A stretch of 40,142 bases of DNA, taken from positions 1 to 40,142 of the forward strand of contig NZ_FXTO01000030.1 in NCBI RefSeq assembly GCF_900182725.1. Direction: 5' to 3'. Positions 1-8,091 of the stretch are shown here, piece after piece (position 1 is the stretch's first letter; each line of letters opens with the position of its first letter). The notes under the pieces were generated by a model. It searched no databases. It was not told where the DNA came from and saw only the letters and a list, made by a program, of their open reading frames with translations. Origin of the DNA: Thalassovita litoralis (GTDB lineage Bacteria; Pseudomonadota; Alphaproteobacteria; Rhodobacterales; Rhodobacteraceae). The position numbers and the translations under genes are program-made.

Positions 1-374
1 GGCGGCGGGTCGCCACCCGATATGACCGCTGCCCCGAAGTCTTCCTCTCGGCCATCGCTCTCGCCGCAACAGTCATGTTTTGGTTATGAGTCCTGAGCCT
101 AGTATCGCAAGCGATGTAGGGTCGGATTTATAACCAATGGATGACGACAGCCGGGCGGGCGATGGCTGAGAGGGGCACCTTTGGGCATCGGTCATAGTGG
201 GCGTCGACCCTCCTCCAATCCTTGAACCTGCCGCACATGATTTCGAGCCGGATACGCCGTATTGTCGTATGCGACAGGCCCGTTGCTGTAGCCATCAATG
301 GGTGTCATCCTACACTCCGTCGGAGCAGACCCCTTGTCCTCGAATGGCCATCCTGTATGCCGCTTCCCACAGGT
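1..374. other. Stretch without a recognisable gene
   Basis: I see no supported gene here. The open frames do not resemble any family I know, and the downstream 2.2 kb is made of broken genes, so this is most likely more eroded sequence. A partial likeness to a thiamine riboswitch around 165-230 is discussed under rejected items. Confidence 0.5.
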
Positions 375-665
375 TTAGCGGTCGCCTGAAACATCAGCAG
401 ATGCGTGGTTGTGGACGACAGTGCGCAGTGCGGTCGCAAATATATCCACCCCGACTGCAATCAAATCATCTGGAAAATCAAAGTCAGGGTTGTGCAGATT
501 GGGGTGGTCTATTCCAGAGCCAAGCAAAAACATTGCCGCTTTGGCCTGATCCCCAAACCTGCCAAAGTCCTCAGACCCTCGCATCGGGAGCTGACCGGCA
601 TGATAAGGTACGTTTTGGGCTTTCAAAGCCTCGATAATAAGTGCTGTGGCCTGCGGATCATTTTC
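375..665 (-). pseudogene. C-terminal remnant of an M20-family amidohydrolase
   Basis: The minus-strand frame reads as the tail of a hippurate/N-acyl-amino-acid hydrolase of family M20. It has the typical run PMRGSEDFGRF, where the Glu is the late metal ligand of the family, then a gap and the HNPDFDFPDDLI stretch that precedes the last helix of these enzymes. About 90 codons are readable (the frame is still sensible upstream to about 665), against roughly 390-400 in an intact enzyme. The catalytic domain and start are missing. At about 665-670 the sequence switches to plus-strand permease sequence, so this is a deletion or rearrangement scar. M20 membership is clear; the substrate cannot be told. 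Confidence 0.7.
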
Positions 666-668
666 ACA

Positions 669-840
669 ATGGCAGGGGTTCAGGCGGGACAGCTTGTTGC
701 GGGAACGATCCTGACGGAAACCGTATTCGCATGGCCCGGTATTGGGCGGTTTATGTATGACTCGTTGATTTCACGCGATTACAACGTCGTTATCGGTGTT
801 TTTATCGTGACGTCCCTGATCGTTATCCTCATGAATTGTC
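669..840 (+). pseudogene. Fragment of a DppB-type ABC permease
   Basis: The plus-strand frame contains the classic end of a peptide/nickel ABC permease of the DppB/OppB type: AGTILTETVFAWPGIGRF, followed by a hydrophobic segment ending near VTSLIVILMN. Only about 57 residues are present, against roughly 310-340 in the family, so both the N-terminal membrane part and the proper C-terminus are lost. At about 832-838 the reading frame shifts into an ABC ATPase signature motif, which marks a second deletion junction. It is non-functional. Confidence 0.75.
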
Positions 841-1492
841 TGGTGGCCGGCGACAGCGGGTTTGTATCGCGCGCGCCCTTGCGGCCAATCCCAGCATCCT
901 GATCGCGGACGAGGCACTTTCTGCGCTTGATGTTTCTGTGCAGCGGCAAATGATCCAACTGTTCCACGATCTGCGCGAAGAACATAATCTGACGATCCTG
1001 TTCATCACCCATGATCTGCGGGTTGCGGCGGAAATCTGTGATGATGTGGTGGTTATGAAGTCGGGACAGGTCATCGCGCATGGTGCGTCTGAAACTGTCC
1101 TGCGCCAAGATACCCACCCCTATATTCAAGAGCTGATAGATGCGATACCCGGTCAGGACTGGTTTCCGATCGGGGGAACGACAGGCGCGGATGCGGCAAC
1201 GCTGTTTAACTATCGGCAGCGTATGGTTGCCCAGCTTCACAACAGGGTTTTGGCTACACAGGCGTCGGCGCTTTATCGGCAATTCTACCTTGTGACTTCT
1301 TTGATTACGGTGGACGAGGATGACTCGACCACGCGTATGGATCGGATCGTTCGCACGCTCCAACAATTCTGGTCCGCGCTGGCTGATGGGGATGGGGCCA
1401 CAGCCTGTCAAATCATGAAAGAAGACGCCGAATTCTGGAGCAGGGACGTTGCTCCCCGCTTTGCTAAAATTGTTGAAATCGAAAAGAAGTAA
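836..1492 (+). pseudogene. Chimeric remnant: C-terminal half of an oligopeptide ABC ATPase joined to a regulator-like tail
   Basis: The frame opens exactly in the ABC signature motif (LSGGRRQRV) and continues with a Walker B region in which the expected DEP reads ADEALSALD. The H-loop FITHD and the tail typical of DppD/OppD ATPases (HPYIQELIDAIPG) follow. Walker A and the whole N-terminal half are absent. From about 1190 the protein no longer looks like an ABC ATPase. The last 80-90 residues are predicted helical and resemble the end of a GntR-family FCD ligand domain (repeated RMDRIVRTLQQFW-type helices and a late ALADGDGATA helix). Two unrelated genes have therefore been fused in frame by deletion. 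No start codon with a ribosome site is apparent. I am sure of the ATPase half and unsure of the tail. Confidence 0.65.
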
Positions 1493-1596
1493 TCAGATGT
1501 CATCTCCTCTTCCTAATTCTATCACGGCGATGCTTCCTGATCTGACGGAATGGCGCCGCGATCTGCCTGACAGAACCTGAACCAAGGAGTTTTCCA

Positions 1597-2542
1597 ATGT
1601 CCAATATCACAGACTGGTCGGTCGCGTAGATCGGCCAACAGCTTCGTGCGCACAAAATTTCGGTACGTGACCTGACAGAAGCCCACTTGGATCGGATCAA
1701 GGCTGTCAATCCTGCTCTGAACGCAATTGTCGAGCCGGTCCAAGAGGCAATGGAAACCGCCGATGCGCTGGATAGCGCCGGTCGCCCGGAAAATGCCGGG
1801 CCGCTTTGGGGCGTTCCTGTTACGGTGAAGATCAATGTCGATCACAAAGGATACGCAAATTCCAACGGGCTGGTGGCGAATGCGGATGCTATCGCCTTGG
1901 ATGACTCTCCTGTTGTTGCCAATCTGAAAAAGGCGGGGGCGGTCATCATCGGGCGCACGAATACCCCGGAGTTTTCAATGCGCTGGTGTACATCTAACCC
2001 GTTGCATGGTGTTTCCCTGAACCCTTGGGATGCAACGATCACCCCCGGCGGATCAAGCGGGGCCGCTGCGACTGCGGCTGATGTTCACCGAAAGCGAAAA
2101 CGATATGCGCACCGCACTTGCCGAAAAGGGATCGCCGGAAATGCAGGCATACTACGATGCGTTCCTTGCCAATTTCGAACCCACGGATTTGCGCGGCTTG
2201 CTGGCGGCTTTGCAAGAACGGGTTGTGATTCAACGCGCATGGGCCGAAATGTTCGAAACCATAGATGTTTTGCTGATGCCCACGTCACTGGCCCGTCCTT
2301 TTGAAAATGATCTGGATTTCAAGGACACCAGTGCGCTTGCTGAAATCAGCAGGATTCAAGCGCCACTTTATACCGTCAATGCCTTGGGTTTACCCTCGGC
2401 GGCGTTGCCGACGCATCTGGAGGATGGCATTCCCGTAGGCGTTCAACTGATCGGGCCAATGCACGAAGACGGTTTTGTGTTGGATGTTGCAGGGGCATTG
2501 GAACAACAACTGGGCACCCTATGGCAAAAGCTACATCTGTAG
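1597..2542 (+). pseudogene. Broken amidase (amidase signature family)
   Basis: A ribosome site (AAGGAG, 1583-1588) precedes ATG 1597, but codon 11 is a TAG stop (1627-1629). The frame then continues as a clear amidase-signature enzyme: LWGVPVTVKIN carries the catalytic Lys region, followed by IGRTNTPEF and then PGGSSGAAA with the cis-Ser/Ser loop. At about 2070-2085 the frame shifts and the sequence jumps to the C-terminal part (LLMPTSLARPF, then ALGLPSAALP and GIPVGVQLIGP), leaving out roughly 150 residues of the core. The intact family is about 450-500 residues. One nonsense codon plus one deletion/frameshift make it inactive. With the neighbouring peptide-transporter and M20 remnants it probably once belonged to an amide or peptide utilisation operon. 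Confidence 0.85.
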
Positions 2543-2739
2543 CAGCAGGTGATCTTGCGGGCGGTGATCTTCCAGCGAGACTCGTAAAGCAGCGCTGCCT
2601 GTGCTTCCTGCTGCGGTGTCATCATTGTACGCAAATTCAAGTGTTCCCAGATTTCGATGCGGGGCGAATAGCCATTGTTTGCACATGCCCTTGATGGCAC
2701 CGTGAAATCTGTGGAAAGCAATAGAAAGAGCCGGAGAAC

Positions 2740-3435
2740 ATGTATTCGACTGACGATTTGGAATACCAACCTTTGCCGCTGCCTGACCGGGTGCAACTGG
2801 AGCCGCCTGAATCTCTTGCTCAGGCACGGGGCTTTCGTGACTACATGCGGCGGCGGCATTCGGTGCGCGAGTATTCCGACCGGCCAGTCGCCGAGGAGGT
2901 CATCGCCGCCTGCATCGAGGCTGCTGGCACCGCACCTTCGGGCGCCAACCATCAGCCTTGGCATTTCGTTGCTATCTCGGACCCAGCCGTAAAGGCGCGC
3001 ATCCGCAAAGCAGCCGAGGACGAAGAGCGCAGCTTTTACGCTGGCGGCGCGGGTGATGAATGGCTGCGCGCATTGGAGCCGATTGGCACTGGCGTCTCAA
3101 AGCCGCATCTTGAGGTGGCGCCGTGGCTTATTGTCGTTTTCGCACAACGGTGGGGGGTGACGCACGAGGGTGCGCGCTACAAGAATTACTATGTGCCCGA
3201 AAGCGTGGGCATAGCGACCGGCCTGTTGATCGCGGCGATCCACCACGCCGGGCTTGTGTGTCTTGAACATACCCCGAACCCGATGAAATTCTTACCAGAG
3301 CTTTGCGGCAGGCCGGAACATGAGAAAGCTGTGATGATCATTCCAGTGGGGTATCCGGCTGACGATGCGACAGTGCCCGCCGTGGCTAAGATTAAGAAGC
3401 CGCTGACCGAGATCATGTCGGTTATGAAGGGCTAG
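2740..3435 (+). CDS. Iodotyrosine deiodinase-like nitroreductase-fold flavoprotein
   Basis: This is a 231-residue FMN enzyme of the nitroreductase fold. FMN-binding elements are visible: the basic RRRHSVREY segment (37-45) and APSGANHQPWH (65-75). What sets it apart is the active-site lid: Glu96, Tyr100 (EERSFY) and Lys121 (SKPHLEVAP) occupy the places of the three residues that grip the halotyrosine zwitterion in iodotyrosine deiodinase (Glu157, Tyr161 and Lys182 in the human enzyme). The stretch YYVPESVGIATGLLIAA and the HTPNPMKFL segment are also deiodinase-like. Family knowledge suggests reductive removal of iodide or bromide from halotyrosine in the cytoplasm. There is no membrane anchor. 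The start ATG follows CCGGAGAAC. The gene stands alone, between the pseudogene region and a convergent hydro-lyase gene. An ordinary nitroreductase is the alternative, but the lid triad argues against it. Confidence 0.75.
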   Translation: MYSTDDLEYQPLPLPDRVQLEPPESLAQARGFRDYMRRRHSVREYSDRPVAEEVIAACIEAAGTAPSGANHQPWHFVAISDPAVKARIRKAAEDEERSFYAGGAGDEWLRALEPIGTGVSKPHLEVAPWLIVVFAQRWGVTHEGARYKNYYVPESVGIATGLLIAAIHHAGLVCLEHTPNPMKFLPELCGRPEHEKAVMIIPVGYPADDATVPAVAKIKKPLTEIMSVMKG

Positions 3436-3460
3436 CCGCGTGTTGCGTGGGTCAGCATTA

Positions 3461-3475
3461 GGGCGCAGCCGCCCC
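3461..3475. terminator. Possible weak terminator between convergent genes
   Basis: A 5-bp GGGCG/CGCCC stem with a 4-base loop is followed on the plus strand by a pyrimidine run (CTTTCCTTT). It lies between the ends of the deiodinase-like gene and the opposing hydro-lyase gene. The stem is short and there is no clean T run. Confidence 0.25.
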
Positions 3476-3571
3476 TTTCCTTTCCCCAAGTGACTATGCG
3501 CCAGGATTTACGGGTCTTTCCGGTGCCGTGCTTTGTTTCCTGCCGCCCCGACGGGCTGCGCTGGATACCCC

Positions 3572-5506
3572 TCAGCCTGTGGTTTCTTTTTGAAGCTGTT
3601 CGAACGTCACAATCCGACCGGCAATCGCGCTGGCGACAACAGTTGGCGGGCTGGCCAGCCATGTGGTTCCCGGCCCGCCGCGACCCGGAAAATTGCGGTT
3701 GATTGCTGAGATCGTAACCTGATCTGCACGCTCTGACACGCCGGGGCCACATTGCCCGCAAGCCCCGCACGAAGGGCCAAGCAATTCCGCACCAATGGCT
3801 TTGAATACATCCAGATAGCCATTTTGGATGCAGTAATCGCGTACCTGAACTGTGCCGCATTGCAGGTAAAGCTGAACGCCCGAAGCCACTTTTAATCCGC
3901 GACCCGCTGCCCATTTCGCCACCTTGTAATAGTGATCGAAATCTTCGCGCTTACCTGCGGTACAAGAACCGCCATAGGCGATGTCGACCTGCACCGGGGT
4001 TTCCAGATCATCAACCGCCATCCCGTTCCCCGGATCACCGGGGCGGGCCAGCATTGGCCCCACCTGTGCGCAATCAATCGTAATCCTATCAGCATAGGCC
4101 GCGCCTTCATCCGACTGCATCCAGTCCTCGATTATAAAGTCGATGCCGCGGCGTTCTTTCAGGAACCGCACGGTTTCCGCATCGGGCGCACACAGGCCGG
4201 TCAGGCCGCCCAGTTCCGCTACCATGTTGGTCAATGTCGCCCGCTCGTCGACGGACATGGCTTCGACCACGGGACCGGCAAATTCAAACACTTTCCCAAG
4301 ACCGCCGCCGCTGCGGATCAGATCGGTTGAAAGCAGCGTGAGGACGATATCCTTTGCGGTCACGCCGGGCCGGATTTCACCGCCCAGCCGAACCAGCAGA
4401 CTATCGGCCATCGTCAGGCGGATGGCCCCTGTCATGAAGGCGTTGGCCATGTCCGTCGTGCCGACACCATAGGCAAAGCAGCCAACCGCACCGGAATGTG
4501 GTGTATGGCTGTCGGTGCCAACCACGATGCCGCCGGGCAAGGCATAGCTTTCGGCCATCATCGCATGGGAAATGCCTTCTGACCCGTCCTCGCCCAGCAG
4601 GTAGCCGTGATCGGTCAATCCGTATTGTTTGCCAAAGGCGCGGTGGGCATCGCTTAGCTCGCGCACCTGCGGCAGTAAGCCAAGCTTGATATGCGTGGGG
4701 GATCGGTGGGCATAGGACAGGTGATCTTCGAACAGAAGGATGGTTTCGGGATCATACAGGTCCAGTGGTGTGCCAAACCGATCATGCAGCATATGGGCGG
4801 CCATTGCGGTGTAATATTCGTGAATGAACCGATGACCGGCCCGCACGAAACCGCCTGTCCCCGGTGCCATATCCCAATCAATCCCATCGACATCCAGCGC
4901 ATGGCGGGCAACGATTTTCTGGGCCAGCGTCAGCGGGCCTTGGGGCAGGGACGGGCGCAGTTTCGCGCCTTTCAGCTTTTCCTGACCATAGGCCAGCAGA
5001 CCGCCCGCCCGCAGGATCGCCTGCGCCAGCGTATCGCGCCCATCCACCAGTTCATCAATGGATATATCGCTGCCTGCGCGAATGCGGTCGATCAGGCTAA
5101 AATCTGACGAGGTGAAAATCCCAAGGTTGTCACAGTTCTGGCGATAAATGCGTTCAAAGCTTTCGGCGATGACCAGCCGGATACCCGCCGATTTTTCAGC
5201 CAGTGGCGAATGTTCGCGCGACGACCCCTTGCCATAGCGTTTCCCGGCCACGATGACGGCAAAACCGCCCGTGGCAATGGCGTTTTCGCCAATGGGTTTT
5301 TCGCCTCCGATCTGCGTGCCGGTATGGGCGTATCGCGCCAGTCGTTCGTCATAGTTCAGCAGGATCGGCAGCGGAGTGATTTCATCGGTCGAAATATCAT
5401 TGCGCAGATCCCCGACCTGATCCAGCGACAGGTTTTTCCCGGCAAGCTGGGCGCTGACCGCGCCGGGTGCCGTACCAAGGATCAGGATGCGTCCGTCGAA
5501 TTTCAT
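3572..5506 (-). CDS. Aconitase/isopropylmalate-isomerase family [4Fe-4S] hydro-lyase, swivel domain first
   Basis: This 644-residue single-chain hydro-lyase should dehydrate or isomerise a hydroxylated di- or tricarboxylate. Residues 1-170 form the swivel (LeuD-like) domain with the substrate loop YGKGSSREHSP (91-101). Residues from about 190 form the catalytic (LeuC-like) part, with GTDSHTPHSG (330-339), Cys515 in GGSCT, the CGACGQC cluster segment (580-586) supplying the remaining Fe-S ligands, and NRNFPGR (603-609). In mitochondrial-type aconitase the swivel domain is last. Here it is first, as in AcnB but without AcnB's HEAT domain. The start ATG follows AAGGAG by 8 bases and overlaps the aldolase stop (ATGA), so the two are translationally coupled. 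It closes the TRAP operon. The substrate is unknown: candidates are citramalate-, dimethylmalate- or carboxyhydroxyadipate-like acids, and it is not obviously housekeeping aconitase or LeuCD. Confidence 0.85.
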   Translation of the reverse strand: MKFDGRILILGTAPGAVSAQLAGKNLSLDQVGDLRNDISTDEITPLPILLNYDERLARYAHTGTQIGGEKPIGENAIATGGFAVIVAGKRYGKGSSREHSPLAEKSAGIRLVIAESFERIYRQNCDNLGIFTSSDFSLIDRIRAGSDISIDELVDGRDTLAQAILRAGGLLAYGQEKLKGAKLRPSLPQGPLTLAQKIVARHALDVDGIDWDMAPGTGGFVRAGHRFIHEYYTAMAAHMLHDRFGTPLDLYDPETILLFEDHLSYAHRSPTHIKLGLLPQVRELSDAHRAFGKQYGLTDHGYLLGEDGSEGISHAMMAESYALPGGIVVGTDSHTPHSGAVGCFAYGVGTTDMANAFMTGAIRLTMADSLLVRLGGEIRPGVTAKDIVLTLLSTDLIRSGGGLGKVFEFAGPVVEAMSVDERATLTNMVAELGGLTGLCAPDAETVRFLKERRGIDFIIEDWMQSDEGAAYADRITIDCAQVGPMLARPGDPGNGMAVDDLETPVQVDIAYGGSCTAGKREDFDHYYKVAKWAAGRGLKVASGVQLYLQCGTVQVRDYCIQNGYLDVFKAIGAELLGPSCGACGQCGPGVSERADQVTISAINRNFPGRGGPGTTWLASPPTVVASAIAGRIVTFEQLQKETTG

Positions 5507-6213
5507 TTGCTCATCTCCTTTGTCCGCAACCAGATCATATGCGACATGCGCTCGGCCCGTGCCTTGGCGCGTATTTCTGCGGGCTGTGATTGGGGTATTG
5601 TTTTCAGGGCGGCTTCTTTTTGAGAAAGCTCCTCGGCCAGTTCAATGACCGTGTCCGCGACCGTCGCCGGGATCACAAGAACCCCGTCGCTGTCTGCCAG
5701 CACGAAATCACCCGGCGCAATGTGAACAATGCCCCCTTCGGGACCGGGCATGGTAATCGGCCCGGCCCAGTTGGTGATTTGGAAACGCCGTGCGCCATTT
5801 GCGGGGATCACCCCGGCGGATACCACGGGCATGTCGATCTCTGACAGGGCATCGCGATCCCGGACAAGCCCGTCTGTCACCAACCCCACAACCCCCAAAG
5901 CTTGCAGATCAAGGGCAAGGAGTTCGCCAGTGACCCCGCCGCCGCGAAAACCCGAGGTGGCGAACATCATCACAGCGCCCGGCTGTGCCAATGTGGGCAA
6001 GTTGTACAGCGGCAGCGTTGCATTGCTGCTGGTCGTGCGGGTGGCTACGGAACGTTCGCCGCGCACGCAAATGGCAGGGCCGCAGATGGCCGTTGCAGGC
6101 CCAATGAACCCCAGCGATGGGTCTAGTGTCTGGCTGTGGAACCCAGCCTCGTCCAGAACATCGCTGACCAGTGCAGTGCCAAGCGCCTTGAAACGGTCTG
6201 TCAGTTCTCTCAT
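5503..6213 (-). CDS. RraA-family aldolase (HMG/CHA aldolase type)
   Basis: A 236-residue member of the RraA / 4-hydroxy-4-methyl-2-oxoglutarate aldolase family. The metal-dependent active site is recognisable: GELLA (96-100) for the pyruvate-binding loop and DGLVRD (114-119), whose Arg118 and Asp119 match the catalytic Arg and the divalent-metal Asp of the family. Members retaining these residues cleave 4-hydroxy-4-substituted 2-oxoacids to pyruvate plus a second oxo acid, or decarboxylate oxaloacetate. True RraA RNase E inhibitors lack that role. The start overlaps the dctM stop (ATGA) and the stop overlaps the hydro-lyase start, so it is in the middle of a tightly coupled operon. The context points to a catabolic aldolase acting just before or after the hydro-lyase. 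Confidence 0.85.
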   Translation of the reverse strand: MRELTDRFKALGTALVSDVLDEAGFHSQTLDPSLGFIGPATAICGPAICVRGERSVATRTTSSNATLPLYNLPTLAQPGAVMMFATSGFRGGGVTGELLALDLQALGVVGLVTDGLVRDRDALSEIDMPVVSAGVIPANGARRFQITNWAGPITMPGPEGGIVHIAPGDFVLADSDGVLVIPATVADTVIELAEELSQKEAALKTIPQSQPAEIRAKARAERMSHMIWLRTKEMSK

Positions 6214-7511
6214 GGCATCTTTCCTAGTAGTAGATCGGGCAGTCCGGTGGACAGAACCGGCAAGAAGGTGAGCGCCGCCAACACAGCAAAGGCAACAAGG
6301 ACGAAGGGCATAACCCCGCGCGTGCCTTCGGCAACGCTGATCTTGCCAATCGAGCTTGCCACCGCCAGCACGATCCCGATGGGGGGCGTTACCAAGCCGA
6401 TGCAAAGATTGACGGTAATGACCACCCCGAAATGGATTGGGTCGATGCCTAATTGCTGGCTGATCGGGAACAGAACGGGCAGCAGCATGACCTTGGCGGC
6501 GTTGACCTCCATCACCATGCCGACGATCAGCAGCAAAAGGTTGATCACCAACAGGAACATCAGCGGCGACGTCACCCATGACTGCATCCATGCGCCAAAG
6601 GTTTCCGGGGCATGGACCCAGGCCAGCATCCATGCGAACAGCGAAGCCCCCGCAAGGATCAACATCACCGCAGCGGTCAGGCGCGATGCTTCGGTCAGGG
6701 CGTCCCAAAATACTGTCCATGTCAGTTCCCGGTAAACGGCGCCTGAAACGATCAGGGCATAGACGACCAACACCACCGATGCCTCTGTCACGGTAAACAG
6801 GGCAGACAGAATGCCAGCCAGCAGTAGAACCGGCATGGCAAGCGCGGGCAGGGCCACGACGAACTTCTGCCACAGCTCGGCCATCGAGGCGGGGGGAAAG
6901 ACCGGATAGTTGTTCTTCCGCGCAATACCCCAAGCCGTGATCATCAACGCAATGCCCCACAGCAGGCCCGGTATGACACCCGCGATGAACATCCGTAAAA
7001 CCGATTGGTCCGTCAGATAGGCATAGACGATCCACGCAATTGATGGCGGGATCAGGGGGGAAATCGGGGAGGATGCCGCCGTGATCCCGACCGAGTAGCG
7101 GGTTGGATAGCCGGATCTGTCCATGGCGGGGATAAACGTACCGCCAATGGCCGCCGTGTCCGCCACGGCCGAGCCGGAGATGCCACCGAACAGGATCGAG
7201 GACAGGACGTTTGAAATCGCCAAACCGCCGGTGAACCGCCCGACCAGCGCATTGGCAAAGTCGATCAGCCGGGCCGATATGCCGCCCCCGGACATGAGCG
7301 CCCCGGCAAACAGAAAGGCGGGAATGGCCATCAGGGAAAATTTATCCATCCCGGCAAACAACCGCTGCGGCGCAATCACCGGGTTCGCCCCGCCGTGAAA
7401 AAAGATGGCCAGCATGGACCCTGCGATAATCGAAATCGCAAGCGGAACCCCGATCAGAATGCAAAACCCGATGCCACCAATCAGGATAAGGGCAAGTTCA
7501 GCAAGTTCCAT
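6210..7511 (-). CDS. dctM: TRAP transporter large membrane subunit
   Basis: A 433-residue, very hydrophobic protein of the DctM family, the 12-helix-class subunit that carries the Na+-driven transport path of TRAP importers. Family signatures include IPAFLFAGALMSGGG near residue 60 and the ISGSAVADTAAIGG segment, followed later by LLIVGMVMEVNAAKVMLLPV. The start is ATG 7511, which shares one base with the dctQ stop (TAATG). The longer open frame upstream is just dctQ sequence read in another frame. The C-terminus overlaps the aldolase start by four bases. It works with dctQ and dctP to import an organic anion across the inner membrane. Confidence 0.92.
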   Translation of the reverse strand: MELAELALILIGGIGFCILIGVPLAISIIAGSMLAIFFHGGANPVIAPQRLFAGMDKFSLMAIPAFLFAGALMSGGGISARLIDFANALVGRFTGGLAISNVLSSILFGGISGSAVADTAAIGGTFIPAMDRSGYPTRYSVGITAASSPISPLIPPSIAWIVYAYLTDQSVLRMFIAGVIPGLLWGIALMITAWGIARKNNYPVFPPASMAELWQKFVVALPALAMPVLLLAGILSALFTVTEASVVLVVYALIVSGAVYRELTWTVFWDALTEASRLTAAVMLILAGASLFAWMLAWVHAPETFGAWMQSWVTSPLMFLLVINLLLLIVGMVMEVNAAKVMLLPVLFPISQQLGIDPIHFGVVITVNLCIGLVTPPIGIVLAVASSIGKISVAEGTRGVMPFVLVAFAVLAALTFLPVLSTGLPDLLLGKMP

Positions 7512-7990
7512 TATCCGTCCTCCGATATGCGACCGGCGCGCGACAGGACCAGAACCAGCGCCATCAGCGCGGCACCAAGCGGAATGGCGGTGTAAGGCAG
7601 GGACATTCTGACCCCAAGCCCGGTCGAGGTTTGGCGGCTGCCAATGCCGACCAGCAGCCAGCCATAATAGGCCATAAGACCGCAAACGCTCAGGGTGATT
7701 GCATCCCTGAGCCATGTCACGAACAGCTTTGCCCGTGGCGGCAGAAGCGCAACAACGATGTCAATTGAGATGTGTTTATTCTTCTCGATCAGAGCCGCGG
7801 CCCCGACCATCGTGATCGCAATCAGGAGAAACCGCGCCAGTTCTTCGGCCCAAACTGTTGGGGCGCCGATAACAAAGCGGGCGATGACCTGCGTTCCGAT
7901 GGACATCAGCATGGCAATCAGCAGAAGGTTGGCGACAAGCCCGGAACCTTTGGCGATGAAGTTGGATGATTTGGCGAAAAACTTGGTCAT
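7511..7990 (-). CDS. dctQ: TRAP transporter small membrane subunit
   Basis: A 159-residue, four-helix DctQ protein. The N-terminal helix (about 16-36), then the conserved RFVIGAPTVWAEELARFLLI block with the family's W-x-E-E motif, a second pair of helices from about 75 on, and a C-terminal helix are visible. It anchors and completes the DctM transport domain. It follows dctP after a 101-base gap that contains a hairpin, and its stop is fused to the dctM start (TAATG). Length and motifs are ordinary for the family. Confidence 0.9.
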   Translation of the reverse strand: MTKFFAKSSNFIAKGSGLVANLLLIAMLMSIGTQVIARFVIGAPTVWAEELARFLLIAITMVGAAALIEKNKHISIDIVVALLPPRAKLFVTWLRDAITLSVCGLMAYYGWLLVGIGSRQTSTGLGVRMSLPYTAIPLGAALMALVLVLSRAGRISEDG

Positions 7991-8055
7991 TCACGTACCC
8001 CGGTGACGGTTGGTCCGATGACAAACGGCTTGATCCGTTCGGCTTTGGTGCAACG

Positions 8056-8082
8056 GCCTGCCCGCATACACGGCGGACAGGC
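8056..8082 (-). other. Intercistronic hairpin behind dctP
   Basis: A 10-bp stem (GCCTGTCCGC with GCGGGCAGGC on the minus strand, one G-U pair) and 7-base loop lie 10 bases behind the dctP stop and ahead of dctQ. There is no T run, so it is more likely a transcript-stabilising or attenuating structure that favours the binding-protein mRNA than a full terminator. Confidence 0.5.
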
Positions 8083-8091
8083 TGCGCAGGC

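Noticed and set aside
150-235. Thiamine (TPP) riboswitch-like fragments: GGCTGAGAGG near 166-175 and CCTTGAACCTG near 220-230.
   Set aside because: The two conserved 5' blocks are in the right order, but the second is preceded by extra bases and the essential 3' half (the GG-TAAT-CC and GTAGGGA blocks) is absent, and no thiamine gene follows. At most it is an eroded remnant.
2443-2964. Minus-strand open frames across 2531-2740 with protein-like stretches.
   Set aside because: Two different frames look equally plausible, neither has a credible start, and the right part runs opposite to the deiodinase gene. I see no supported gene in 2543-2739.
7512-7715. N-terminal extension of the dctM frame.
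   Set aside because: It lies wholly inside dctQ. The TAATG overlap at 7511 gives the natural start.
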